A DNA stretch of 25,114 nt from Actinomycetes bacterium. GTDB lineage: Bacteria > Actinomycetota > Acidimicrobiia > Acidimicrobiales > Palsa-688. Where the stretch lies: contig JAKBBS010000031.1 in NCBI GenBank assembly GCA_021808425.1, positions 1-25,114 on the forward strand. The letters run 5' to 3'. A model generated the notes under the pieces. It saw nothing but the letters and a program-made list of their open reading frames with translations, was not told the origin of the DNA and did not search any database. The position numbers were made by a program, and so were the translations under genes. Numbering within the stretch: position 1 is the first letter of the stretch; every line of letters starts with the position of its first letter. This document shows, in pieces, positions 7,697 through 15,242 of the stretch.

Positions 7697-8821
7697 CTAT
7701 TGCCTCTGGGTGACCGTGGCCGATCGACTGTCGCTGCGCGGTCTGAACCGTTCGCCGAGTCGCTTGGCAGCATCGCGATCGGCTTCGGCCGTGGCCTGGG
7801 CGTAGATGGCGAGCGTGGTGCGCGGGTTGGCGTGACCGAGCCGGGCCTGGGCGATCTTGATGTTGACGCCCTCGTCGAGCAGGGCCGTACCGGCGGTGTG
7901 CTTTCGGTCGTGGAAGTTGAGCTCGGGGAAGCCGGCTGAGGCTCGCGCCGGCAGCCAGACCCGTCTGCGCCAGTTCGAGTAGTGGAGCGGTGCGCCGTCG
8001 GGGGAGACGAACACGAGGGCGTCCGGTGTGCTGACGGTGACGCCCCGGGAGGCTAGGATCTGGGCGAGCATCGCCATCAGCCAGTCGGGTAACGCCAGGG
8101 AGCTGCGCCGGCCGGCGTTTGTCTTGGGGTCGGCGTCGATCATCTCGCCGTGCAGGCCCCTGGTCCGTTGGCTGTCGATGGTGATCGTCGGCCGCAGGAA
8201 GTCGAGTCGGTCCACCCGCAGCCCGGCAACCTCGCCCCATCGCAGGCCGAACGCCCCCAGGTAGACCATGGCACCGTTCGCCCCCACAGCGTCAGCCAGA
8301 CGGGCGAGGCCGTCGGCGTCGAGGATCTCCGCGGTCCGCGGTGTGGACTGGGGCAGCCGTATCCGTCGACAGGGGCTACGCGGGATCAGTTCCGAGTCCT
8401 CGGCGAAGTTGAATACCGCCCGAAGTACCGCGTACATCCGGGTCGTGCTCGCTGGCGCGTGCGAGGCGGTCCAGCCGGTCACGAGCCGCTGAACGTCGCC
8501 TCTGGTGACCGAGCCGACCGGCTTGGCTCCGAGGGTGGGCAGGATGTGGTTGTCGAGGATGCTCCGGTCACGAGCCAGCGATCCCGGACGCTTGGCCGTA
8601 TTGGCTGCGAGCCACTGCTCGGCCAACTTGGAGAGGGGAACCGACGCGAGCCGGGGGTCCACCCAGGTGCCGCGGTTGCGGGAGGTGCGCTCGGCGGCCT
8701 GGAAGGTTTCGGCCTCTTTCTTGGTCTCGAACGTCCGGGAGTATTCGCGCCCCGTGGCATCCCGGAGGCGCACCTCGTAGATCCGCCGGCCATCACGTTT
8801 ACGGGTTCGAGCCTCGATCAT
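7697..8821 (-). CDS. Tyrosine recombinase / phage-type integrase with Lys in place of the second catalytic Arg
   Basis: 374 residues. The N-terminal arm-binding-like domain (about 1-55) is followed by the SAM-like core-binding domain (about 62-145) and a catalytic domain (about 165-350). Catalytic residues: R194 in 'GLRWGEVAGL', K233 in 'DPKTNAG', H304 in 'FHDRKHTAGTALL', H330 in 'LGHANPRTT' and Y340 in 'LAIYAQA'. The family normally has H-x-x-R-H; here the Arg position is K307 (AAG, + strand 7901-7903), with an Arg one residue earlier. This may reduce or abolish activity. The gene points toward the tRNA-Ile, a likely integration target. No excisionase is seen. Confidence 0.9.
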   Translation of the reverse strand: MIEARTRKRDGRRIYEVRLRDATGREYSRTFETKKEAETFQAAERTSRNRGTWVDPRLASVPLSKLAEQWLAANTAKRPGSLARDRSILDNHILPTLGAKPVGSVTRGDVQRLVTGWTASHAPASTTRMYAVLRAVFNFAEDSELIPRSPCRRIRLPQSTPRTAEILDADGLARLADAVGANGAMVYLGAFGLRWGEVAGLRVDRLDFLRPTITIDSQRTRGLHGEMIDADPKTNAGRRSSLALPDWLMAMLAQILASRGVTVSTPDALVFVSPDGAPLHYSNWRRRVWLPARASAGFPELNFHDRKHTAGTALLDEGVNIKIAQARLGHANPRTTLAIYAQATAEADRDAAKRLGERFRPRSDSRSATVTQRQ

Positions 8822-9358
8822 CGTGGTTCTCCCTGATCCGCTTTCCGGGTCAAGTCTCTCACGGGGCTAGTGAGCGGAAAGTAGTGGAAAACCGCTGGTG
8901 ATTACGTAGCCATTTTCACCTGCAGCTTACAGATAAGCTTTCCTAGACACCGAATTCCGGTCGGTTTCGGAACCTCGCGGACGTCGGACACGGTCTCCTT
9001 TCCTACAGATAGGCCGTTGTTGTTACAGACCCCAGAACGCCAGAACCGTCGCTATGCGTGCGGGCAGGACGCTTGATGGTTGCTGCGTTGGACGCTCAGA
9101 TCATCCTTCGGGCACGGCCGCTATCGTGAGCAGACGACTTCCATCAGGCCTACTGAACTGACTGCGTATATGTCACGATTCGGGCGCATTAGCGCTGGAC
9201 TTGAAGATAGGACTTTCTGCCCTACGCTGCCCAGCGGATGTTGCCGACTATTCCGAATACGCACGTTGGGCTGAACAGAAGCGCTTCGTGCTGCCCGCCG
9301 AGCGTTTAGTCGCGAGCGGCTCCGGGCCCCGAAGGAATGTTTGAGCGGAGATAGCGCC
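8822..9358. other. 537-bp non-coding region upstream of the integrase (possible attachment/control region)
   Basis: No convincing gene on either strand. It contains two spaced copies of TTTCCTA (8939-8945, 8999-9005) and of TACAGATA (8929-8936, 9004-9011), and a short inverted repeat AGCTT/AAGCT (8924-8939). Regions beside integrase genes often hold arm-type binding sites, so these could be such sites, but the repeats are short. The right part should also hold the promoter for the PAS/HD-GYP gene; no clear -35/-10 pair was found. Confidence 0.3.
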
Positions 9359-10676
9359 ATGGTAGCTATAGATGAGGTCGTCGACTCGGGTTCTCTTCTG
9401 AGTGCTGTTTGGCTCAACTCGACGCTGGCCCCACCGCTGATGCAACTGGGAGCAGACAAGCTGATAGCGGCAGTCAACGAGGCCTATTGCGCGTTGATGA
9501 GCACACCGTCGGAGGATCTGCTTGGCCGCTCGCCGCTCGAATACACCCACCCCGACGATGCCGAGGCGACTCGCCAGTTCATCGCCCGCGGACCATTCAC
9601 GGTCCACGATGGAGCCAGACTCCACAAACGGTCTGTGCTCCCCGACGGGCAGATGATCTCTGTCGTGGTCAACGCCATCTGGTCCCAGGAGAGCCAGCGA
9701 TTGTGCGGTTACGTCACCGACATAACAGGGCTGGTCGCCAGCCAGGCCCGCACCCGTGCCTCGATAGAGCACTCCAACAACATGATCTTCATCATCGACT
9801 CCTCCGGGAAGATAGCCGAGGCCAACCCGGCGACCGAGGAACTCGCGGGCGCGACCACCGGCCGCAACGCGGGTATCGGTCCTGACCCAGCTGGTACACC
9901 CCGATGACCTCGAAGCGGTACTGAGTAACTGGGCTACGGTCTTGGCCAGTCCCGGTGTCCACGCGGTGATCACGTTTAGCATGGCCGATCGGGCCGGTCG
10001 GTGGAAGTACGCGGCCGTGGTCGCCAACAATCAACTCTTCGACCCCGCCGTCCATGGATTCGTAGTCAACGCCCGCGACGTCACCGCCAGAATCAGCCAG
10101 ATCTCTCAAGCTATGCGTAACCAGGAGGCCCTGGTGTCAGTCATCTTCCGAATCGGGGAGGTACGAGATTCCTACACCGCCGCACACCAGCGACAGGTCG
10201 CAGACTGGTCGGCCCTCATCGGCAGGCGTCTCGGGCTGTCCGACGACGAGCTCAGGGACCTGCGCCTCGGCGCCGCGTTCCACGACATCGGCAAGATCGC
10301 TATACCTTCGGAGATCCTCGCCCGTCCCGGGAGGCCCTCAATACCCGAACGCCAGATCGTCGAGTCGCACTGCCAGTTCGGTTACGGTATTCCCCGCGAG
10401 GCCGATTTGCCCGATTCCGTCACCGATGTCGTGCTCCACCACCACGAACGCCTCGACGGATCGGGCTATCCCGACGGGCTCATCGGCGACCAGAACAACC
10501 TCGGGGCACAGATAGTAGCAATTGCCGACGTCGTCGACGCCATTTCCTCTCACCGGCTCTACCGACCGGCGCTCGGGCTCTCCGTCGCTTTGGACGAGCT
10601 CATCAAGCACCAAGGATCGCTCTACCACCCGGACGCGATCACCGCCGCCGCCGCCATCGCACAAGACCCACCGTGA
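9359..10676 (+). pseudogene. PAS-PAS-HD-GYP protein (cyclic-di-GMP phosphodiesterase type), frameshifted
   Basis: Two reading frames together make one protein of ~440 residues. Frame one (ATG 9359, with GGAG at 9347-9350; TTG 9341 is also possible) holds a first PAS domain ('LLGRSPLEYTHPDDAEATRQ') and the start of a second ('MIFIIDSSGKIAEANPATEE'). It stops at 9907. The PAS continues in another frame as 'VLTQLVHPDDLEAVLSNW' and leads into an HD-GYP domain: 'FHDIGKIAIP', 'HHERLDGSGYPDG', 'DVVDAISSHRLYRPA', ending at 10676. The break is at about 9872-9880; removing one G or adding two bases repairs it. HD-GYP domains hydrolyse c-di-GMP; if the lesion is real the enzyme half would need its own start (TTG 9942). 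Confidence 0.75.
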
Positions 10677-10870
10677 CCCACCCTCCAAGTGGCGATCGAA
10701 CAAGTGATGTTGTAGAGATACTCCTTCCTTTGATCGACCACTCCACAAGTACACGAAAGTAGAAGCGCTCAGCCGCATTATCAGTTTCTGCCATTTTTCG
10801 TATCGCCCTGGACATTCAATCGAGTCCAGTCCGGCACACAGAATAAACTGAATCGAGAAGGTACCGTTAG

Positions 10871-11740
10871 ATGACAGATCAATCGTTGCAAACCCGTCTA
10901 CGAGAGCATCTTCACGAGTTACCGATCCTTCCTACGGTTGTCATAAGGCTGTTACAACTGGATCGTGAAGACGAGCGATACGCGGACATGGTGATCGAAA
11001 CAATCGAAACCGAACCGAACTTCGCGACTCGGGTGTTGGCAGCGGCGAACTCCGCATCCAGTTCACCAGCCTCGCCAATCAAGACTATCGCTGCCGCAAT
11101 AACCAGAATCGGTGCTTCGCCCGCAGTGAACCTTGTGGTGTCCACCGGAGTAACCAAAGTGTTCGTCCCGCGCGACGCGTGGGACAAGAGCTTATGGCGT
11201 CACGCGCTGCAGGTCGCATCGGCAGCAAGAGCTATCTCGCTCCATACCATCGGGACCAAAGTCCATCCTGAGGAGGCTTATTTAGCTGGGCTTCTACATG
11301 ACGTAGGACGGTTCGTAATGTTTCAAGAGGCGCCCGAGCTGCTTCGACGTATAGATGACGGAACGTGGGATAGCCCAGAGGAGCTAACCGAGATGGAAGC
11401 CACCATCTGTGGCCTCAACCACGCCGAGCTTGGAGCTATAGCTTGTCATCAATGGAGTATTCCCGATCCGGTCCTCCAAGTTGTCCTCCACCACCACGAC
11501 CGAAAGATCCAAAATCAGCCAGGCATGACCTCGATTGTCCAGTTCGCTGACCTCGCAATGTTCCCGTCGGCGAGACCCGATACGCCCGAATACGGCGAGA
11601 CCGAACGAGAGACCGTCTTGAAAGAACTACACCTCAAGCTCCCCCCCAACGTCAATCTGAACCAAACTCAGCTAAACGACCTGATTACGACGGTCACCGA
11701 CGATGCCGAATCGCTTAGCAGGGCCATAGGATTGGACTAG
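10871..11740 (+). CDS. HDOD-domain signalling protein
   Basis: 289 residues from ATG 10871. The HDOD domain spans roughly residues 10-210: 'ELPILPTVVIRLLQL', 'TEPNFATRVLAAANSASSS', 'SPIKTIAAAITRIGASPAVN', 'YLAGLLHDVGRFVMFQEAPE' and 'HHHDRKIQ'. Part of the HD signature is kept (HDVGR), but HDOD proteins as a class usually lack hydrolase activity and act as scaffolds in signalling and motility. It follows the PAS-HD-GYP gene by 194 bases on the same strand, which suggests a common c-di-GMP-related theme. The first ~100 bases after 10676 are AT-rich and may hold a promoter. Confidence 0.85.
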   Translation: MTDQSLQTRLREHLHELPILPTVVIRLLQLDREDERYADMVIETIETEPNFATRVLAAANSASSSPASPIKTIAAAITRIGASPAVNLVVSTGVTKVFVPRDAWDKSLWRHALQVASAARAISLHTIGTKVHPEEAYLAGLLHDVGRFVMFQEAPELLRRIDDGTWDSPEELTEMEATICGLNHAELGAIACHQWSIPDPVLQVVLHHHDRKIQNQPGMTSIVQFADLAMFPSARPDTPEYGETERETVLKELHLKLPPNVNLNQTQLNDLITTVTDDAESLSRAIGLD

Positions 11741-11767
11741 ACGCCATCGCAGCACCACTGCGTCGGC

Positions 11768-12184
11768 CTAGGAGCTCCAAGGCGAGCCTGCTCGTATCGC
11801 GTGACGGTCGATGGTTTGGTAGCTGTAGCCGAGCGTGTCTGCGACCACCGGCGGCGGGCAGTCGAGGACGAGGTGGCGTAGGGCGGCGTTTCGGGCGGCG
11901 AGGAGGTCTATGCCTATTTCCATGACCTTGGCCCGCAGGGTGGAGGGCCGCAGGTGGCTGCCGGCGCTTCGAGCAGGGAACAGCCATGGGCTGGTGGGGT
12001 TGGCGGCGGTGTTGAGGTTGGGGCGGCACGAGAGCAGGCTCGCGGAGCATGGCGGCGACTCGATGTTCGAGCCGGCCGGTGTCAGGTCAGGGGCGAGGAG
12101 GCGGCGGAGAGCTTCGACGCGTTTGGCCTCGTTGAGCGCTGCGGTGGCGCTATAGCGCCATTTCGGCACCGACAACTTCGCCAT
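11768..12184 (-). pseudogene. C-terminal remnant of an actinobacterial site-specific recombinase
   Basis: Reading leftward, the last ~85 residues match a common actinobacterial integrase-like family: 'NLNTAANPTSPWLFPARSAG', 'SHLRPSTLRAKVMEIGIDLL', 'AARNAALRHLVLDCPPPVVA', 'DTLGYSYQTIDRHAIRAGSP'. Known relatives have 'NP-x-x-WLFPGRR-x-GQP', '(R)-A-L-R-x-L-V-L-x-x-P-x-P-V-V-A' and 'LGY-x-x-x-x-x-x-R-x-A'. The N-terminal ~50 residues (from 12184) no longer resemble the family, and the catalytic core upstream is missing. It is therefore a truncated relic rather than a working recombinase. It lies against other broken genes up to 13165. Confidence 0.6.
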
Positions 12185-12276
12185 TCTGCGGGTGGCGGCG
12201 GCCCAGTGGGCTTAGCCGACCTGGACGGAAGGAACGGTGTCGAACACGGCTCACAGGTGAGCGAGGAGCAGCTACA

Positions 12277-12895
12277 GAACATGCTCGGGTTGAACGGGAG
12301 TTCGACGAGTGTCTCTCCGTCGTATTCCACGTCCACATTGACGTCATCCAGGGACAAGGTCAAACCCGCCGTCTGATTGTTCGCGTCTCGCCAGTCCGCA
12401 ATGGCCTGAACGATGAGCGCGCCCCGAAGACCAGGACGATTCGAACTCCCAAAAGTCGTATTTGTAGCGGCCGATGCTCGCTAGCGTCTAGCTGATGCCA
12501 CGAACGCAGGGCGCAGACGAGGTGCTCGCTATCTCGCAGCATGTGTGGAACCTGCTGCGGCCACGGTTTCCGCTTCGAGCCTTCCGTGACGAAGAACGGA
12601 TTGTCGATCACAATGCCGACCACCCATTCTTCGTCGTCGAGGATCTCTGAATGTGGAAGATCAACAACGTATAGGCGAGCCCAAGAAAATCGTTCGGGCT
12701 CTGGGCGGGAACAACAATATCGACTGTGACACCCCGCCCTCCCGAGGAGTGCCAGTCGATGTCCGGCATGTCTCTGACGAAAGCGAATCTGACGAAATCG
12801 CCTCCGGAAGCGAGGATCGGCACTCTATCGCCGTTCGGGAAATGGAATTCGGTCTCCGAGGCAGGGAGATCAGTTGGCTTGATCTTCTTTGACGT
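12277..12895 (-). pseudogene. Unrecognised gene broken by several frameshifts
   Basis: Protein-like segments appear on the - strand in shifting frames. The first is 'FHFPNGDRVPILASGGDFVR' to 'GVTVDIVVPA'. After a shift at a short C run (+ strand GGG 12703-12705; one more base repairs it) comes 'RFSWARLYVVDLPHSEILDD', then 'EEWVVGIVIDNPFFVTEGSK' and 'MLRDSEHLVCALRSWHQL'. After a shift near 12480-12490 comes 'ASIGRYKYDFWEFES', and after another near 12430-12445 'ALIVQAIADWRDANNQTAGL' and 'SLDDVNVDVEYDGETLVELP'. I do not recognise the family. No start codon is seen; ACG at 12893-12895 behind GAGGAAGAG could be a mutated ATG. A probable transposase remnant abuts its 5' side. Confidence 0.5.
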
Positions 12896-12934
12896 TCTCT
12901 TCCTCGGTGGTTCGTTCTCCAGGAGGACGGTCCG

Positions 12935-13165
12935 ATGGACGAGGAGCGCTTCTTTCTTTCGTCGCAGCAAGGAGTGGAAGTTGTCGCTCCAGCCGAGGGC
13001 TTGCGCGGGCTCCTCGATCAACTCTTGGGCATAGAAGAAACGCTGCTTCTCTACCAAGGCGAACGGGGACGCCCCAGTGCGCGCCGGATGCTCACCGAGA
13101 TGGATGCCACCCAGCGCCGCCTTTACGACCTCTTCGGCCTCAACGCCTACGCCCCCAAGCGCTGA
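12935..13165 (+). pseudogene. Probable C-terminal remnant of an insertion-sequence transposase
   Basis: 76 codons open from ATG 12935. The end 'RGRPSARRMLTEMDATQRRL' followed by 'YDLFGLNAYAPKR' resembles the final residues of IS4-superfamily (IS1634-like) transposases, in which a 'TQ-x-x-LYD-L-x-L-x-x-Y/W-AP' tail closes the protein. No DDE catalytic part is visible upstream, where the opposite strand carries the broken unknown gene. The assignment is by eye and rests on a short tail, so a different small gene is possible. If correct, an IS element was once inserted here and truncated the neighbour. Confidence 0.35.
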
Positions 13166-13656
13166 GCGGACCGAAAGTTAGGTCATACAGACCAGCACCA
13201 CGAAAACTACTATCTAGCTGGATAAGCGGAGTTCCGACGCGGGATAGCCCGGAAGGTTCCGCTAGGTGCAGGCCGGCTCCGAGGACGGCGGTCACCAATT
13301 CGCTCAGGGCCCAGTTGCGCTCGTAGGTGACGGTGTTGACCATCGCAGCCTCCGGGGCGGCTTACATCCCAGTCCGCTCCGGATCCTCCCATGGGCGATA
13401 GGGAGCGGGGGTGGTGTTCTCGACGATGGTCTTGCCGTCGCCAACCAGCCCGTCTACGAACTACCAGCGGCTCACCCCGATAGTCATCTCCAGCATCGAC
13501 AGAATACGACATCCCGATCCTGAGAGTCCCTGCCCCGCGACTGGTAGATGCTCGTCAGCCTAAGCTCACACACCGCTCATTTCCGAAGCGCCACCAGAGT
13601 CGGGGTAGATCCGGGCGCACATATCTCGGATAGGTGGACGAGAGGACTGGATCTTA
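13166..13656. other. Non-coding stretch with a possible methyltransferase C-terminal fragment on the - strand
   Basis: No intact gene. On the - strand 13343-13250 gives 'NTVTYERNWALSELVTAVLG' and 'AGLHLAEPSGLSR', which looks like the closing helix-strand of SAM-dependent (class I) methyltransferases ('Y-x-x-N-x-x-L-x-E-x-V-T-A-L-x-x-A-G-L'). A preceding short frame ends at 13362 ('GKTIVENTTPAPYRPWEDPE') and may belong to the same relic. The N-terminal SAM-binding part is absent. I see nothing else between here and the methylase gene at 13657. Confidence 0.3.
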
Positions 13657-14733
13657 TCAGAACAGCGAACGCCTCCCCGGAGTTGTAATACTGTTGAATG
13701 GCCGAGCCATTCTCTTGACGAGGTCTATCGGACCTGCAACCAAGACATACTCTATATTACGTAGGTGGGACACTTTACCGACTTTCTCTCCACTCGGATT
13801 GTAGATGCCGATTCGTGCGCCGACGTAACGTGTAGATTCGAACTCTAAGACCTCGACGTGACCATGATCCGAGCACATATCGACTAGATCTTCGAGCCTG
13901 ATCCAGGACTCATTGTTGTAGGATAGGATTATAACCTCGGCCTTGACGTTGGCAATGAGTTGACGAAGGGCAGGAGGCATCTGCCGTGTCTTGTTGAAGA
14001 CGCTCTTCGTAGAGTCGTCCCGGCTGTCGATGCGTTTGCACGCGACGCCGTAATGCTCCGGTGCATCCCAGGCGACCAGAGTCTCCCAGATGTGGTAGTT
14101 GGTGAAGTAGCGGTGTTGGTTGTATGGCGGGTCAAGGTAAGCTAGGTCAACCTTCGGAATCTGGTGGACCACATCCCGAGCGTCTCCTCGAATGGCCTGC
14201 CCTGGCCCGGTAAACAGATCAGGTTGACGTAAATCAAGTGGTTTAGCTGACCGCGGTGCCCACTCTTTGACATAGGCCATTTGGACGCCAGTAGTGGAAT
14301 CAACACGGTCTGCAGCATCGATTAAGCTTGTCAGCAGAATCGGAAAAAGAGGGCTATCTCTGAAGTCTTGGTCGAGAGCGGTACGGATAGCATCAACTCG
14401 CTCACCGTTGAAAGGCTGGAAGTAATGGGACTGTCGGCAGAATGTTTCGGTGAAGTAGCCAGGCTTGCCCGGCAGCAAGTTGAGGTAGCGGAGAGCCTCC
14501 TGGAGATCGTCCTTGTCCACGGCGGACGCGTCGGTTGCTATATGGCACTGAGCAAAGACCTCAGAGTATCGAGCTGTGTCAACCGCGGTGACGTGCAGGC
14601 CCCGGCGCTTGAATTCCTGGGCTACCCGGGTCGTGCCGGTGAATAGGTCTAGGGCCGTCTTCGCCGAGGATATGGCGGCAAGGTCTCCTAGGACGGGCAC
14701 AAGGACTCGCTTCGATCCGATGTATTTGATCAC
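13657..14733 (-). CDS. D12-class N6-adenine DNA methyltransferase
   Basis: 358 residues from ATG 14733. The N-terminus 'MIKYIGSKRVLVPVL' is the classical D12/Dam-class start (K-Y-x-G-S-K). SAM motif I is 'ALDLFTGTTRVAQEFKRRG' (residues 27-45), and catalytic motif IV is DPPY at 201-204 ('YLDPPYNQHRYFTNYH'). It methylates adenine in a specific DNA site. No restriction endonuclease gene is adjacent, so it may be a solitary methylase or part of the module that starts at 15051 on the other strand. Its codon third positions are less GC-rich than those of the flagellar genes, compatible with acquisition by transfer. Confidence 0.88.
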   Translation of the reverse strand: MIKYIGSKRVLVPVLGDLAAISSAKTALDLFTGTTRVAQEFKRRGLHVTAVDTARYSEVFAQCHIATDASAVDKDDLQEALRYLNLLPGKPGYFTETFCRQSHYFQPFNGERVDAIRTALDQDFRDSPLFPILLTSLIDAADRVDSTTGVQMAYVKEWAPRSAKPLDLRQPDLFTGPGQAIRGDARDVVHQIPKVDLAYLDPPYNQHRYFTNYHIWETLVAWDAPEHYGVACKRIDSRDDSTKSVFNKTRQMPPALRQLIANVKAEVIILSYNNESWIRLEDLVDMCSDHGHVEVLEFESTRYVGARIGIYNPSGEKVGKVSHLRNIEYVLVAGPIDLVKRMARPFNSITTPGRRSLF

Positions 14734-15050
14734 CTAGACACTCCGCGTCTGTACTTCAGGTCCATCTCGATGACCGTACCAGGGGCGGCAACAGGTCGGC
14801 GGAGGACGGGGGTCGCGTGACGACGCCACACGAGCGCGTGTCTTGGCTAGCGAGATCACAATAATTTACACCTATCACCCTGCCGGCGCGAAGCTGCGGC
14901 GACGCCCCCCGGTCAGGGAGCTCCGAACCAACGGCGATTGTCTCGACTGCCGGGGCTGCCCCGACTCGCAGGGGCGGCTATCGCGAGCCGCGGTCGTTGG
15001 CGCGCGCTATCCACCACTAATGAGCATGCACGCTCTAGGGTCTTGGCCTG
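14734..15050. other. 317-bp divergent intergenic region between the two methylase units
   Basis: The region should contain the promoters of the leftward adenine methylase and the rightward RHH-methyltransferase pair. An AT-rich patch AATAATTTACACC (about 14862-14874) stands out in otherwise GC-rich sequence and could supply a -10 element, but no convincing -35 partner at 16-18 bases was found. No gene seen on either strand. Confidence 0.3.
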
Positions 15051-15242
15051 ATGGGCCGCCCCGGCACACACGTCGAGCCTCGCTGGGCGACTGCTTTCCG
15101 GCTGCCGGTGTCGCTTCATGAGCGCCTCCGTAACGAGGCGGATCTCCGTCTGGTTTCAGAGAACCTTCTTGTCGAGCGGGCGATCAGTGACTTCCTCGAC
15201 CGGCTCCCACCAGCCGGAGTAGAAGTGGAGGGACACTCGTGA
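15051..15242 (+). CDS. Small ribbon-helix-helix-like protein coupled to the methyltransferase
   Basis: 63 residues from ATG 15051. The pattern 'ATAFRLPVSLHERLRNEADL' followed by 'RLVSENLLVERAISDFLDRL' has the CopG/Arc-like strand (F-R-L-P), helix (L-x-x-R-L-x-x-E-A) and second helix (S-x-x-x-L-V-E-x-A-I). Such proteins bind operator DNA as dimers and often autoregulate. The gene ends in GTGA shared with the start of the methyltransferase gene, so the two are translationally coupled. A role as repressor of the methyltransferase unit, or as an accessory DNA-binding subunit, is inference. No clear ribosome site distinguishes ATG 15051 from a later start. Confidence 0.55.
   Translation: MGRPGTHVEPRWATAFRLPVSLHERLRNEADLRLVSENLLVERAISDFLDRLPPAGVEVEGHS

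Noticed and set aside
12608..13057. Full 149-codon - strand frame as an intact gene
   Set aside because: Its first ~54 codons overlap the probable transposase tail and look like antisense sequence, and its end is a frameshift artefact; only the middle is protein-like.
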